From positions 1 to 31,967 of IMG/VR virus record IMGVR_UViG_3300045453_000088: 31,967 bases of DNA; one strand, 5' to 3'. The notes under the pieces are model-generated. The model saw only the letters and a list, made by a program, of their open reading frames with translations, had not been told where the DNA came from and made no database searches. Positions within the stretch are counted from its first letter, which is position 1. Each line of letters begins with the position of its first letter. A program made the position numbers and the translations under genes. Positions 15,136 to 23,551 of the stretch are shown here, piece after piece. This DNA comes from a virus.

Positions 15136-16059
15136 CTACAGGGCTACAGCAGTTTGAAAGAGGAAACCGGCAATCTTACCAGTGACTTTTACTGTATACA
15201 CATCGGAAACCTTAATAACAGTACTCTCAGCCTTCTCGTCACGATACTTGCTGGTAAAAGGCCGACCTTGTTTTCGGAGAGTGTAGCCATAAGCAGGAGT
15301 ACCCATATCCGCATCTCTCTCATCTGGTACATATGCAAGGATAGCCACGTTGCCCCAGCAGTCTACAAAGTCTCCAGCCTTACCGGCATACACACACTTG
15401 CCTACTTCAACATTTTTAATGTTAAAGACCTCCGCCATCAATGCAGGAGTAAGGACACCCTTCATGCTGTATTTGATCTTGTCAATTAACTTTGGATGCT
15501 CACTCAAAACATTAAAAGTGCTGGCCCCAAGTATTAACGTGTTAGGATAGTTGCCTATTTTGCCCCTGATATGTTCTCTGGCATCCTTAATGGCCTTGAC
15601 CGGATTGGAGTTTTCATAATCACTCCATTGGGAAGTGCCAGAAAGTCCCTCCACGTTGTCCGCATCATAACTGACAGCCTTTTGAGCTAAGATAGCCTGG
15701 TCATATTCCATTTTCAAACGGATGATGTCTGTCAATGTCCTGGTAGCTCTAATCATTGGCCTGTTGGGAGCAGTAGCTTCTTCAATTTCCCGATCGTCAA
15801 CTGCAGACTCCAGGGACTCTTCTTCCAAGGTGTATGGAATAGTAGCTTCACTTAAATCAATGCGAGCTGTATTGCTCCGGATTGCTCTCCTGGTGTTATA
15901 AAGCTTAAAAGCCTCTTTGCCATATTCGATGATATGGCCTCCTTCTTTAGTTACCGTAACGATTGGAAACAGTTTTGTCCCGATATGCTCTTCATTTCGA
16001 TATCCCTGAGCAATGCTGGTCAGCACAGGATCGACTATTCGAAGCGTCTCAAGTTTCAT
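15136..16059 (-). CDS. Major capsid protein
   Basis: The 307-residue shell protein starts MKLETLRIVDPVLTSIAQGY and has the motif HIGTKLFPIVTVTKEGG, then FKLYNTRRAIRSN, then a long helix with TLTDIIRLKMEYDQAILAQ. The C-terminal half has the beta strands and GYTLRKQGRPFTSKYRDEK typical of HK97-fold capsid proteins of this Mu-like group. AGAGGAGG precedes the ATG. It lies directly behind the cement protein and protease/scaffold genes, the usual head-gene order. Confidence 0.85.
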   Translation of the reverse strand: MKLETLRIVDPVLTSIAQGYRNEEHIGTKLFPIVTVTKEGGHIIEYGKEAFKLYNTRRAIRSNTARIDLSEATIPYTLEEESLESAVDDREIEEATAPNRPMIRATRTLTDIIRLKMEYDQAILAQKAVSYDADNVEGLSGTSQWSDYENSNPVKAIKDAREHIRGKIGNYPNTLILGASTFNVLSEHPKLIDKIKYSMKGVLTPALMAEVFNIKNVEVGKCVYAGKAGDFVDCWGNVAILAYVPDERDADMGTPAYGYTLRKQGRPFTSKYRDEKAESTVIKVSDVYTVKVTGKIAGFLFQTAVAL

Positions 16060-16092
16060 AATGTTTCTTAACCTCCTCTAATCTAAATTAAT

Positions 16093-16452
16093 TTAAGCAG
16101 CTGTTACCGGAGAAACTAGCAGCACCTCAACTAAATCGCCGTCACCAGTTGATTCTTCCAGTGCAATTGCATTGATGATATCCCCGGATGCAGCGACCGG
16201 TGCCGCAGCCTTACCATCAGCATCACTGGCCAGGCGTGCACCCTTATCAAAAGCCCCGCCAGCCTCCACTACCGCTGTTCCCAAAGTGACTACTTCACAA
16301 GCTTTGCCGGCAGCGGATGCACCAAACTGGGTAACCCCTAGGGCAGCATCACCTTTGTCAGCTTGAGCATCGGCAAAGTTAACAAACCGGTGACCTCCTA
16401 TAGCTCCTGCTGCCACTACAGTCAAAATTAAGCAAGGTTTATATTGGCTCAT
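16093..16452 (-). CDS. Capsid cement/decoration protein (DUF2190-like)
   Basis: The 119-residue product is rich in Ala, Gly and Val (VVAAGAIGGHRFV, GDAALGVTQFGASAAG, VVTLGTAVVEAGGAFDKGA, ASGDIINAIALEE). This is the compositional and motif pattern of DUF2190 proteins, which stabilise the expanded capsid from outside. It is preceded by GGAGGAGG. Position between protease/scaffold and major capsid gene agrees. Confidence 0.8.
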   Translation of the reverse strand: MSQYKPCLILTVVAAGAIGGHRFVNFADAQADKGDAALGVTQFGASAAGKACEVVTLGTAVVEAGGAFDKGARLASDADGKAAAPVAASGDIINAIALEESTGDGDLVEVLLVSPVTAA

Positions 16453-16488
16453 AATTTAATCCTCCTCCGATTAATCTTTTATTACTTA

Positions 16489-17400
16489 TTAGGAAATTGC
16501 CAGGACAGCTTCCTCATAAGAGACTTTGTTCTTTTCAGCAAAATCTAATGCTTTCTTATGCAGCTGGGCAGCCTCCTCATCTACCGGCATTCCATAGTCA
16601 AAGTCTTTGGTTTTCCTATTTGCACTGCCACCTTTGTCCTGGCTGCCAGGTGCAATTTCCTTAAATTCCACCTGGTCAGGCAGCTTGGCAATAAACCTTT
16701 TGAAGAATTCCAGCGGGGAAGCTTTAACTTCTTTCTTCTGATCCTTCTCGCCCTCGGAGAATTCAACTGTAACCTCTTCAGAAAGGGTACTCATAAACTC
16801 TACCAGTCCAATCCTTACCGCTGGAGGTAGTTTCTCCTTGTGCTCATCAATAAAACTCTTAAACCCTGCCTCTTTAATCTTCCGGTTGGCCTTCTCCAAA
16901 TCTTGCTCTAACTTAGTCTTATCGGCAGAAAACTCTACCACTAATTCTTTGCGGATTTGTTCCCGCAGTTGTTCCACATCCACCTTGTCAACCTCCTTAA
17001 AATCAATTTCAAAATTAATGTCACTGTCATCTTCACTGAACTGCACCGGCTTCAGGCCCTTTACTTCCGGAATAGCTGCACCTAGAAAGCCAACATGCAT
17101 AAGGTTCCAGCCATCCTCGCTTTTTCTCAAGCGGACAGATACTTTTTTGTAGCGCCCCTGGTTAACAGCTTCGGAAAACTCCGGCACCACCTGCTTAAAC
17201 CTAGCCAGCAGTTTATTGCCTTCCCGCTTGACAGCATCTACCCACCCAAAAGCAGGATCATCTTTTTTCGGGTGACCAATTACAAGAGGGGCTTCATGAT
17301 CAGCCGGTTTGTAGTTGGCCACTACCTGGTCCAAATCGCTTTCATTAAAATCACCCTGGGGATAGCTGCCTGCCTTGAATATTTCATGCCATTTACTCAC
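16489..17400 (-). CDS. Capsid maturation protease/scaffold (Mu gpI-like)
   Basis: The 303-residue product begins SKWHEIFKAGSYPQGDF. Residues 1-140 form the Mu I-protein type protease domain (APLVIGHPKKDDPAFGWVD, RYKKVSVRLR, HVGFLGAAIPEVKGL); H and S positions in GHPK and KVSV may belong to the catalytic set, although I cannot prove which residues act. Residues 140-240 are helical, charged and coiled-coil-like, as expected for a scaffold. The start is GTG at 17398-17400, because GAGGTG lies five bases upstream; an ATG 18 bases further up lacks a ribosome site. Confidence 0.8.
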   Translation of the reverse strand: MSKWHEIFKAGSYPQGDFNESDLDQVVANYKPADHEAPLVIGHPKKDDPAFGWVDAVKREGNKLLARFKQVVPEFSEAVNQGRYKKVSVRLRKSEDGWNLMHVGFLGAAIPEVKGLKPVQFSEDDSDINFEIDFKEVDKVDVEQLREQIRKELVVEFSADKTKLEQDLEKANRKIKEAGFKSFIDEHKEKLPPAVRIGLVEFMSTLSEEVTVEFSEGEKDQKKEVKASPLEFFKRFIAKLPDQVEFKEIAPGSQDKGGSANRKTKDFDYGMPVDEEAAQLHKKALDFAEKNKVSYEEAVLAIS

Positions 17401-17445
17401 GTTTTCACCTCGTTTCAATTTGGCTTAGAGTAGGGGAGAGGGGAT

Positions 17446-19635
17446 TTATCTCATTGATTCTGGCACCTCCCTTAAAGCTTGACCTGGGTTATTGACAAAA
17501 CCTTTATCAGGCAGCAGGTCCATAGGCTTTGATACTTTGATACCTTCACGTTTTGCCCGGTATTTGTTGATGGCGATTACTCCGCACCGGCACCGGTACC
17601 CGTTAGGTGGCCACCACTGTTCCCAAATAGGATCATCCCGGTGAGCTATAAAGCCGTGCATTGCCCGGTGGGCAGGGCGGGTCTGGCTGTCTAACACCGA
17701 TGAGTATCTATAGTAGGGGAACATATCTACAAATTCCGGCTCTTGCATCTTCTCCCAGTTTCCAGCGTTATAGGCAGTCTGGATATTGGTCCTGAAGACT
17801 GTTTCTAAATGCCATGGGTCTGATGGGCCAAAACCAAGCCTTTCAAATAGCTCATCAACGTTTTTCCTGAATTCCTGAAAAGGAGTGCCTTTTTCCAAGG
17901 ATTCCTCAATGAATCCTTTTATCTTGGTAACAATGTCTTCACCTTCCACCCTGGAGATAGTGAAGTACTTAGGCTTTAACTCTTCCTCCAGCTTTCGGTA
18001 TTGCTCCATCTCCACCGGCATAATCTGCTTAAAGCGTTTTACTGCTTCCACTAGGGTAAGGGGTTCCGGCTTGATGGTGTATTCAGGCTTCTTGGCAAAG
18101 TTCTTGATCACTTCTTCCAGCCCATCTTCATAATCTTGCCAGGCATCGGCTTCACCCAGCATATACCCGACAAGGACAGTATTGAGCAGCACTTCCTGGA
18201 TTCCGTCCATGGCCGTTGAGTCCGGCTTTAAAGAGGTAGCTTGATTATAGTCGTCCCAGCTGTTGATCTGCTGCTTGATGTCTGCCAAAAGCTTCCCGTA
18301 AGTAGTGGCTCCTTTGTTCATTGCAGCTTCGAAGAGCTGGTCCAGGTAATCTCCTCGGCTTGAAATCTTCTCTTCAAAGTCCAGGACAACACCTTTGTAT
18401 TGGGCAGCAAACTCAGGAGTGGGGGATTTGCTGGTATCAGACTTATTGATTAACGGTTCATCTTCAGCTGGCTTAGGAATGTTATAGCGTTCGTAGAAGT
18501 AGTTAACTCCAATTGGAACACCAATCTCCACCAGTGTTTTATCTCGCTCAGCTTGCTCCTTTTTAATATCTTCTTCTTCGTAGAAGATGGTGAACCTGGG
18601 ATAGTCCTCCTGGGGGCCAAAGTTGAAATCCACCAACCACTTGACCAGTTGATTATTCATGGCTGCCATGATCATTTTGGCATCAGCTTCAATAATGTCT
18701 TGCTTCACGTCAGCATGGACAGATGCAGCGGAGTAACTTCCTCTTTCACCAATTTCCGTGGTCAGCGTCTGCCCCAGGATACCTTTGCTGATCTCCTGGT
18801 TACTGAAGACCAGGAAAAGGCGGTGAGTTTCTGATTTATCCCCGCTGGTTTCTTTGAAATCCAATTCAGAGTTAGAGGGGATAGCCACAGCAGCATCTTG
18901 AACCAGGTCAACTAGCGCCTGAAGTAATTCCCTTTTATCTCGATCGCTGGCTCCTGGATGATATTTCCCTACAGCAGTGGGCATCCCGTATTTCTCAACA
19001 AAGATAGCCCAAAACTTATATCCATGTTTCTTGAACATCCAGGGCCAGAAGCAAGTGGAATATAGCCTGGTGCCATAGGGATTATCATCGTCTTCGTCCT
19101 CGTGCTGCACTAGCAGGAACTTGGCAGGGGGTACCGGTTCTCCATAGAAATCGTTTAAAGTTATTAACCGCAGCTCCCCACTGGTACCAAAATTAAAACG
19201 TCGCTGCGGGCGGGATTTAATATCCTTGACCCACCATTGGTCTTTCCGTTCTTCCCAGAGAACTTCCATAGCTCTGAATCCTTCAAAAGGGGCATCAAGC
19301 ATCTGGCGCAAATCCTGGTCAAAGTTTAAGCCCTCCAGGTTCCTTTTTACAAAGGTTGCTATTTCTTCACCTTTATCACCGCTTTCTTCTGCCGGGAGTA
19401 CATCCCACCTCTTGGAAAGCACCCCAGCTTTCCGGGCAGTCAGGCAAGCACGGATATGGCCGTCTGTTCTCATCTCGGCATATATCTCAGAGCCTTTGCC
19501 TGTCTTTTGGATAATCGGATCAGGGTTAGGTAATATCTTTAGGAAGTGAATCCAAGAGCCAAACTCTTTTTCCAGGGTAGCTATCTCGCTGGTATTAGGT
19601 TTTTTTAACGGCTTTCCATCAGAACCTAGTATCAT
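17446..19635 (-). CDS. Portal (DUF935, Mu gp29) fused to MuF head morphogenesis protein (gp30)
   Basis: The 729-residue product joins two proteins that Mu encodes separately. Residues about 1-430 are a DUF935 portal (EMRTDGHIRACLTARKAGVL, FVEKYGMPTAVGKYHPGAS, SYSAASVHADVKQDIIEADA). Residues about 430-729 are a MuF domain, with RTNIQTAYNAGNW, RYSSVLDSQTRPAHRAMHG and the cysteine motif NGYRCRCGVIAI. The portal is the DNA gate of the head; MuF proteins are packed minor head proteins. There is no stop or frameshift at the junction. The start overlaps the TerL stop by four bases (ATGA). Confidence 0.9.
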   Translation of the reverse strand: MILGSDGKPLKKPNTSEIATLEKEFGSWIHFLKILPNPDPIIQKTGKGSEIYAEMRTDGHIRACLTARKAGVLSKRWDVLPAEESGDKGEEIATFVKRNLEGLNFDQDLRQMLDAPFEGFRAMEVLWEERKDQWWVKDIKSRPQRRFNFGTSGELRLITLNDFYGEPVPPAKFLLVQHEDEDDDNPYGTRLYSTCFWPWMFKKHGYKFWAIFVEKYGMPTAVGKYHPGASDRDKRELLQALVDLVQDAAVAIPSNSELDFKETSGDKSETHRLFLVFSNQEISKGILGQTLTTEIGERGSYSAASVHADVKQDIIEADAKMIMAAMNNQLVKWLVDFNFGPQEDYPRFTIFYEEEDIKKEQAERDKTLVEIGVPIGVNYFYERYNIPKPAEDEPLINKSDTSKSPTPEFAAQYKGVVLDFEEKISSRGDYLDQLFEAAMNKGATTYGKLLADIKQQINSWDDYNQATSLKPDSTAMDGIQEVLLNTVLVGYMLGEADAWQDYEDGLEEVIKNFAKKPEYTIKPEPLTLVEAVKRFKQIMPVEMEQYRKLEEELKPKYFTISRVEGEDIVTKIKGFIEESLEKGTPFQEFRKNVDELFERLGFGPSDPWHLETVFRTNIQTAYNAGNWEKMQEPEFVDMFPYYRYSSVLDSQTRPAHRAMHGFIAHRDDPIWEQWWPPNGYRCRCGVIAINKYRAKREGIKVSKPMDLLPDKGFVNNPGQALREVPESMR

Positions 19636-21281
19636 AAGTCATCATATCCCCTTAGCAGTTGATTCATTTTCCTTTTAGCAGCAGTCAAGATATTTCCAGG
19701 CGTGAGAGTTACTTGGTACTTAGTTAGTTCTAAAGCAATCCTGGCTGAATTGAGGGCCATGCCAAAGTGGTTGTCCACATTCTTTTTATACCGGATTTGC
19801 TTTTCCCCACCTTCGCCAACAATTTCTTCTTTAACGAGCTTCAGCAGGTGAGACTTAACCATTTTAATAATTTCTTCTTCCTGAATTGTCCTCGGCTTGG
19901 GCAGAAGGGCTAGAGGTGGTTCAACAGCAAATAAGTCGGTTGTTTCATCTAGGGATTCATCTCTTTCAACAGTAACTTTCCTCACCATCCGGTCATCTTC
20001 TCCCTCGGTGCCTTCCTTAAGCTCCGTGCCTTTGAAGTACTGGATGTAACCGGTAGCTTTTTTGAGGTTCCGGACAATCTTTTTACTTTCGGTCTTATAG
20101 GGCATGGCGTCAATTACTAGGCCACCGGCGTTGTATTCTATTTCTATCCTGGCCACCAGCTCATCTAGGTCTTCTACCTCAACCTCCCAAAAGGCTAATG
20201 GTCTGATACCACCATCTTTATATGGAGCGACAACAGCCACGTGGGCCTTATCACCCATGTCTATGCCGATGCCGGTTGTTTCCTCGGAGTAGTCTGCAAA
20301 GTAGTAGCCACTGGCTGCTTCCAACCTCCGGAGCACTTCCGGGCTGACCGGCTGCATGTTGCCGCTGTCCGGAAGGGAGAGGACACTGCGCCGGAATCTA
20401 GCTCTTTTGCTGGGTTTATCCCTGGCAGTTTCCCAACGTGACCAAATCAGGTTTAGGTTAGCATCGGGAATAATGAGCTGCGGTACCCGGTAGCCTCGCC
20501 GGTCAATCCTGTCTGGCTGCTCCGGTACCCATTGGCCGGTGCCTACATCTAACACCTTCCCGCATTTGGGACAAACAAGCTTCATTCCGTCAGCTGTTTT
20601 GGCCATGTTCTCCGGAAAGTCTTCTTCAATGGGAGCTTCATAACGGCAGCCTGCGCACTTGACCAGCCATTTCCGTTTGTCGCTGCGTTCAAATAGTTCA
20701 TCTATGCCGTCTTCCGGAAACAAAGCCACTGAAAAGTACTTCTGCCAGCCAAGTGATCCAGGGGCAGAGATACGATCCTGGGCTAGCTCCATGTTCTCCG
20801 GGTTGATCAGTGCCACCTCATCAAATTTAATCTCATCAGCCGGGATTGAAATAGCACCGGCTTTGCCAAATAGACCTAAAACATAGAGGAAGTGGGTGCC
20901 AATTTGTTTAAGCCCGGCCTGATCAGTCCCTTGGAGACGTTCTTTTAGATAAGTGCTTCGGTCGATATATGGGTCAAAGCGAGTAGGGCCGAACATTTTT
21001 GCCATCTTGTCTGTAGGCAAGTAATAGATAATGTTTTTTTCTTTGATGTCAACCATATACAGACTATGAGCAATGGCAAGAGTAGAAAAACCAGTCTGAG
21101 CGCCTTTTTCAATGGTTAAGTGGGGGTGGCTGTCGTATGTTTCAACTATCTCTCTCATGAAAGGACGGCTTAAAGGGTCATAGATTGCGCCGTCATCTAA
21201 AACAAAATATTCCCGGCAGTAATCCACAAACGAGATGTCTTTGCGCCTGGAAGTCCCTATTAAATCCTTTACAACTGACAT
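19632..21281 (-). CDS. Terminase large subunit (DNA packaging motor)
   Basis: This is the ATP-driven packaging motor with nuclease domain, 549 residues from the chosen ATG. The N-terminal ATPase region holds a P-loop-like GAQTGFST (about 60-67) and IIYYLPT. KFDEVALINPENME follows at the Walker B position. A zinc-ribbon-like insert has CAGC and CPKC at about 208-240. The nuclease domain contains GIGIDMGDKAHVAVVAPY and GGLVIDAMPY, with aspartates fit for metal binding. The ATG at 21279-21281 is preferred because GGTGA precedes it; a GTG 18 bases upstream overlaps the small-subunit stop but lacks a ribosome site. Confidence 0.9.
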   Translation of the reverse strand: MSVVKDLIGTSRRKDISFVDYCREYFVLDDGAIYDPLSRPFMREIVETYDSHPHLTIEKGAQTGFSTLAIAHSLYMVDIKEKNIIYYLPTDKMAKMFGPTRFDPYIDRSTYLKERLQGTDQAGLKQIGTHFLYVLGLFGKAGAISIPADEIKFDEVALINPENMELAQDRISAPGSLGWQKYFSVALFPEDGIDELFERSDKRKWLVKCAGCRYEAPIEEDFPENMAKTADGMKLVCPKCGKVLDVGTGQWVPEQPDRIDRRGYRVPQLIIPDANLNLIWSRWETARDKPSKRARFRRSVLSLPDSGNMQPVSPEVLRRLEAASGYYFADYSEETTGIGIDMGDKAHVAVVAPYKDGGIRPLAFWEVEVEDLDELVARIEIEYNAGGLVIDAMPYKTESKKIVRNLKKATGYIQYFKGTELKEGTEGEDDRMVRKVTVERDESLDETTDLFAVEPPLALLPKPRTIQEEEIIKMVKSHLLKLVKEEIVGEGGEKQIRYKKNVDNHFGMALNSARIALELTKYQVTLTPGNILTAAKRKMNQLLRGYDDL

Positions 21282-21295
21282 TATTTCACCATCTT

Positions 21296-21877
21296 TCACC
21301 GATGGGATGAGGATACATTTTCTTTTGTTGCATCAACCAATGCTTCTAACCGCCTTAGCAGCTCAGGGTCTTGGTTCAACTCCCGCTTTAATTCATCTTT
21401 AAGCTTTTCTGCAGCAGCTTGCACTCCCCGGTCAAACTCCATTTTGAACTTTTCTTTGAAGATGGCCGTCCTTTCTAGCTGGACTGCTATTCTGGCAGCC
21501 TTGTCCAGCGGGAGCATTTCAAATTCCTCTTGGGCAGTTGCAAACTTCTTGATTAGAGCATCTATCACCAGCGTGTTGGCAGCTCCAGCTGCATCGATAT
21601 TTCGGTTTTCTTTGACCGTTTCAATGATAGCCCTGGTCTGTTCGGCAGCTTCTTTAAGTCTCCGGGCAACGGCATTTTGTCTTAAAGCATACCGGCCAAC
21701 TGCCGACTTGCTAATGGTGTATCCTTTTTGGGTTAGCTCCTGAGATATTTCTTGATAAGTGATATTGACATCAGCCAGCATTTTATCAAGCTCTTGCCTG
21801 ATTTCTTCCGGCAGCTCATCAACCCGTGATTTTATGCGGTTCCGGCTTCTTTGACGGGGTTTTTCTGTTTTTGCCAT
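21296..21877 (-). CDS. Terminase small subunit-like protein (DUF3486, Mu gp27)
   Basis: In the 193-residue product the motif SRVDELPEEIRQELDKML followed by TYQEISQELTQKGYTISKSAVGRY is the DUF3486 N-terminal helix-turn-helix (H-x-x-I-S-K-S-A-V-x-R-Y type). The rest is a long helical region ending in a charged coiled coil. It should recognise phage DNA and load the large subunit. The ATG shares one base with the upstream stop (TAATG). Confidence 0.85.
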   Translation of the reverse strand: MAKTEKPRQRSRNRIKSRVDELPEEIRQELDKMLADVNITYQEISQELTQKGYTISKSAVGRYALRQNAVARRLKEAAEQTRAIIETVKENRNIDAAGAANTLVIDALIKKFATAQEEFEMLPLDKAARIAVQLERTAIFKEKFKMEFDRGVQAAAEKLKDELKRELNQDPELLRRLEALVDATKENVSSSHR

Positions 21878-22182
21878 TAGACGTCAACTCCTGGATCATC
21901 AATGGTGCCTTCCAGCAGGTCTACACCCTTAGCGGTGAGCCGGATAGCTCCATCATCCCGGAATACGTTGTATGTTTTGGTCTTAGCATTGCAAATTTCT
22001 ATATAGCCTTTTTCTCTAAGATACTCAATGTGCTGTGAAATTTCCGGAGAGATGATCAGCCCGTCTGCTTGCAGCGCATTAGAAATTTGCCTAACTAAAA
22101 TCGTTTGATTGGTAACCCGCCCAAGAGATCGCAAAATATATCCTCTGATTGCTTTGTTTTTACTAACATTTGTCTGCTCCAT
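21877..22182 (-). CDS. Winged-helix protein, Mu gp26-like
   Basis: The 101-residue product has a winged-helix pattern: IRGYILRSLGRVTNQTILVR, split as a first helix pair, then ISPEISQHIEYLREKGYIEI as recognition helix and YNVFRDDGAIRLTAKGVDLL as wing and last helix. Small ArsR-like proteins in this place before DUF3486 are a constant of Mu-like phages. Their role, perhaps in packaging or regulation, is not settled. Its ribosome site lies in the end of the upstream gene. Confidence 0.75.
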   Translation of the reverse strand: MEQTNVSKNKAIRGYILRSLGRVTNQTILVRQISNALQADGLIISPEISQHIEYLREKGYIEICNAKTKTYNVFRDDGAIRLTAKGVDLLEGTIDDPGVDV

Positions 22183-22185
22183 CTC

Positions 22186-22455
22186 TTACGTTCCTCTCCT
22201 AGTTATGAACTCATAAATCTTATCTAGCTTTTTCTCGATGTTATTGGTGAATCTGATAAAGTCTTCCCTGGTGGTGTAAATGAAGGGGAGGTCTGATTTT
22301 AAATCATTAAGCTCCCGTTTGACTTGGGCAATTTCCGTTTCATTTTTCTCGAATCTCACGTCAATGCTTTTCTTTAGCTCTTTGAGAAAATATGCAACGG
22401 CTCCAACTGCAATAGTTGTTGCTAGTTGAAAAAGCCATGCGTACTGACCGTTCAT
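22186..22455 (-). CDS. Membrane-anchored coiled-coil protein (Mu gp25 / DUF2730-like)
   Basis: The 89-residue product has an N-terminal hydrophobic span at residues 7-25 (WLFQLATTIAVGAVAYFL), followed by a heptad-like coiled coil (FEKNETEIAQVKRELNDLKS). This topology matches the gp25-type protein that opens the head-gene operon of Mu-like phages; the function is unknown. AAAGGAGG precedes the ATG. It is the first gene after the early terminator and so probably the first late gene. Confidence 0.65.
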   Translation of the reverse strand: MNGQYAWLFQLATTIAVGAVAYFLKELKKSIDVRFEKNETEIAQVKRELNDLKSDLPFIYTTREDFIRFTNNIEKKLDKIYEFITRRGT

Positions 22456-22473
22456 AAATACCTCCTTTGCAAA

Positions 22474-22499
22474 AGAAAAAAACCCAACCTATAGTTGGG
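22474..22499 (-). terminator. Intrinsic terminator at the early/late boundary
   Basis: On the minus strand CCCAAC-TATAG-GTTGGG is followed by TTTTTTTC: a six-pair GC-rich stem and a run of seven T. It ends transcription coming from the mor side. The loop contains TATAGG, which could be the -10 of a late promoter. Confidence 0.8.
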
Positions 22500-22533
22500 A
22501 TTTTACCTGTTATTGCTATTTATTTCGAATAAA
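22481..22533 (-). promoter_or_regulatory. Candidate Mor-dependent late promoter
   Basis: A dyad TTTATT-TCG-AATAAA (22519-22533, centre 22526) lies between mor and the first late gene. A -10-like TATAGG occupies 22493-22488 on the minus strand, which would set the start near 22481. The dyad centre then lies near -45. Mor-type activators bind a dyad centred close to -43 and need no -35. This is inference from geometry. Confidence 0.4.
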
Positions 22534-22546
22534 GTGCTTCAGAAAA

Positions 22547-22873
22547 TTACTTTCCTGAGGAAGCAGTGGGGAGATCAAAAAGGGTTGCCTGGTTCTCGTT
22601 ATGACAGTCACCTGTAATTTGCCTTACCCAAACCTCCGTGAGGCCATATTTCCTAGCCAGCTCCCGGTAGTTGCCCCCGTTAAATTCTTTCTTAATCTTT
22701 TCATCCCTAATCTTGCGGATCACCCCGTCAAGCTTGGGAAGGTAGATACCTGTCCCCTGGTATCTATCAGCCAGCTTTAGGGTATTTTCCAGTCCGATTA
22801 GCTTGCTAATTTCGAAATACGGCTCCGGTAAATCTTCCGGATTAATATCTTGCATCCACTCCTCTGCAACCAT
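22547..22873 (-). CDS. mor: Mor/C-family transcription activator of late genes
   Basis: The 108-residue product starts MVAEEWMQDINPEDLPEPYF. The dimerisation part (EISKLIGLENTLKLADRYQGTGIYLPKL) and the DNA-binding helix-turn-helix (GNYRELARKYGLTEVWVRQIT) match the Mor/C family closely. It should turn on the head, tail and lysis operon that begins 90 bases downstream. A consensus promoter lies just before it and would start transcription at about 22881, leaving only 7 bases before the first ATG. A second in-frame ATG at 22855, preceded by GAGGAG, may therefore be the true start. Confidence 0.88.
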   Translation of the reverse strand: MVAEEWMQDINPEDLPEPYFEISKLIGLENTLKLADRYQGTGIYLPKLDGVIRKIRDEKIKKEFNGGNYRELARKYGLTEVWVRQITGDCHNENQATLFDLPTASSGK

Positions 22874-22887
22874 AGGGTGTCACCACC

Positions 22888-22917
22888 TTTATACACTATT
22901 TTTAGGTCTTTTGTCAA
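22888..22917 (-). promoter_or_regulatory. Consensus sigma-A promoter of mor
   Basis: On the minus strand a perfect TTGACA (22917-22912) is followed by an 18-base spacer and TATAAA (22893-22888). It lies in the 54-base gap between gemA and mor. A start near 22881 would nearly remove the ribosome site of the first mor ATG. Nearby AGACAATATAG and GACAAAAGAC may be regulator half-sites. Confidence 0.7.
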
Positions 22918-22927
22918 ACTATATTGT

Positions 22928-23338
22928 CTAGTTGTGAGAAATTCTATTAGTCATTTCCCGTTCTTTAACTTTTTTCAAGGCTTCTATAATGCGCCATGCC
23001 TGGTCAGTTGTGAGCCAGTTGATGTTTTCTACTCCGGCATATTTCTTCAAAAACCCTTTTAGACGTTTTGGATCGTCCCAACCCATTTCTTTTGTCATGT
23101 GATTAATCTTCCATTTTTGCTTTTCTGTAAGCCTATTCGTTGCAGTGGAAGGAGCTGCTTGCTTTCCTGATAGAGAGTCAATTACTTTGTTGGCCCAAGT
23201 AGGGGAGAGGGTGGAGATACTTCTTTGTCCGGTAACGTTTTCCACCCGTGTCCTGAGTATATCTTCGTCAATCTCAAGCTCCCTCGCCAGCGCCCAAATC
23301 TTTTTCAGCTGCCCCGGTGAAAGTTTCTGTTTTGCCAT
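22928..23338 (-). CDS. gemA: GemA-like regulatory protein (DUF1018, Mu gp16)
   Basis: The 136-residue product starts MAKQKLSPGQLKKIWALARE. The motifs LSPGQLKKIWALARELEID, TGQRSISTLS and the C-terminal helical repeat TEKQKWKINHMTKEMGW with RRLKGFLKKYAG-like and AWRIIEALKK segments define the DUF1018/GemA group. In Mu, GemA changes host gene expression and DNA supercoiling; its role in Bacillota phages is not tested. The ATG at 23338 is chosen because AAGGTG precedes it. It sits directly before mor, the usual order. Confidence 0.85.
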   Translation of the reverse strand: MAKQKLSPGQLKKIWALARELEIDEDILRTRVENVTGQRSISTLSPTWANKVIDSLSGKQAAPSTATNRLTEKQKWKINHMTKEMGWDDPKRLKGFLKKYAGVENINWLTTDQAWRIIEALKKVKEREMTNRISHN

Positions 23339-23513
23339 TAGTCTCACACCTTTCTGTATTAGTGGTTTCAGGAAGGATTAGAATAGCCTCATGGGACCAA
23401 TCCCATGTTTCTGAACCACACACTGAACAGCAGTGTGGCTCAACTCCATCAGCAACTACAAACATTTTTTTGCATTCCCAACAAATATAAACGTCTACCG
23501 GTTGACCTGACAT
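23274..23513 (-). CDS. Small zinc-ribbon protein
   Basis: The 79-residue product starts MSGQPVDVYICWECKKMF. Two CxxC-type knuckles, CWEC (residues 11-14) and CCSVC (28-32), form a zinc ribbon; the rest is acidic and probably disordered. It may bind nucleic acid or a protein partner. The start at 23513 follows GAGGTGA; a longer reading from 23588 overlaps the upstream gene and lacks a ribosome site. Its last 65 bases overlap gemA in another frame, so the C-terminal 20 residues may be weakly constrained. Confidence 0.6.
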   Translation of the reverse strand: MSGQPVDVYICWECKKMFVVADGVEPHCCSVCGSETWDWSHEAILILPETTNTERCETNGKTETFTGAAEKDLGAGEGA

Positions 23514-23551
23514 ATTTTTCACCTCGCTTGTTAGTATCTTATTATTGTGCA

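Noticed and set aside
22519-22546. Second terminator behind mor
   Set aside because: The TTTATT/AATAAA dyad is AT-only and has no T-run after it on the minus strand; a regulator site is more plausible.
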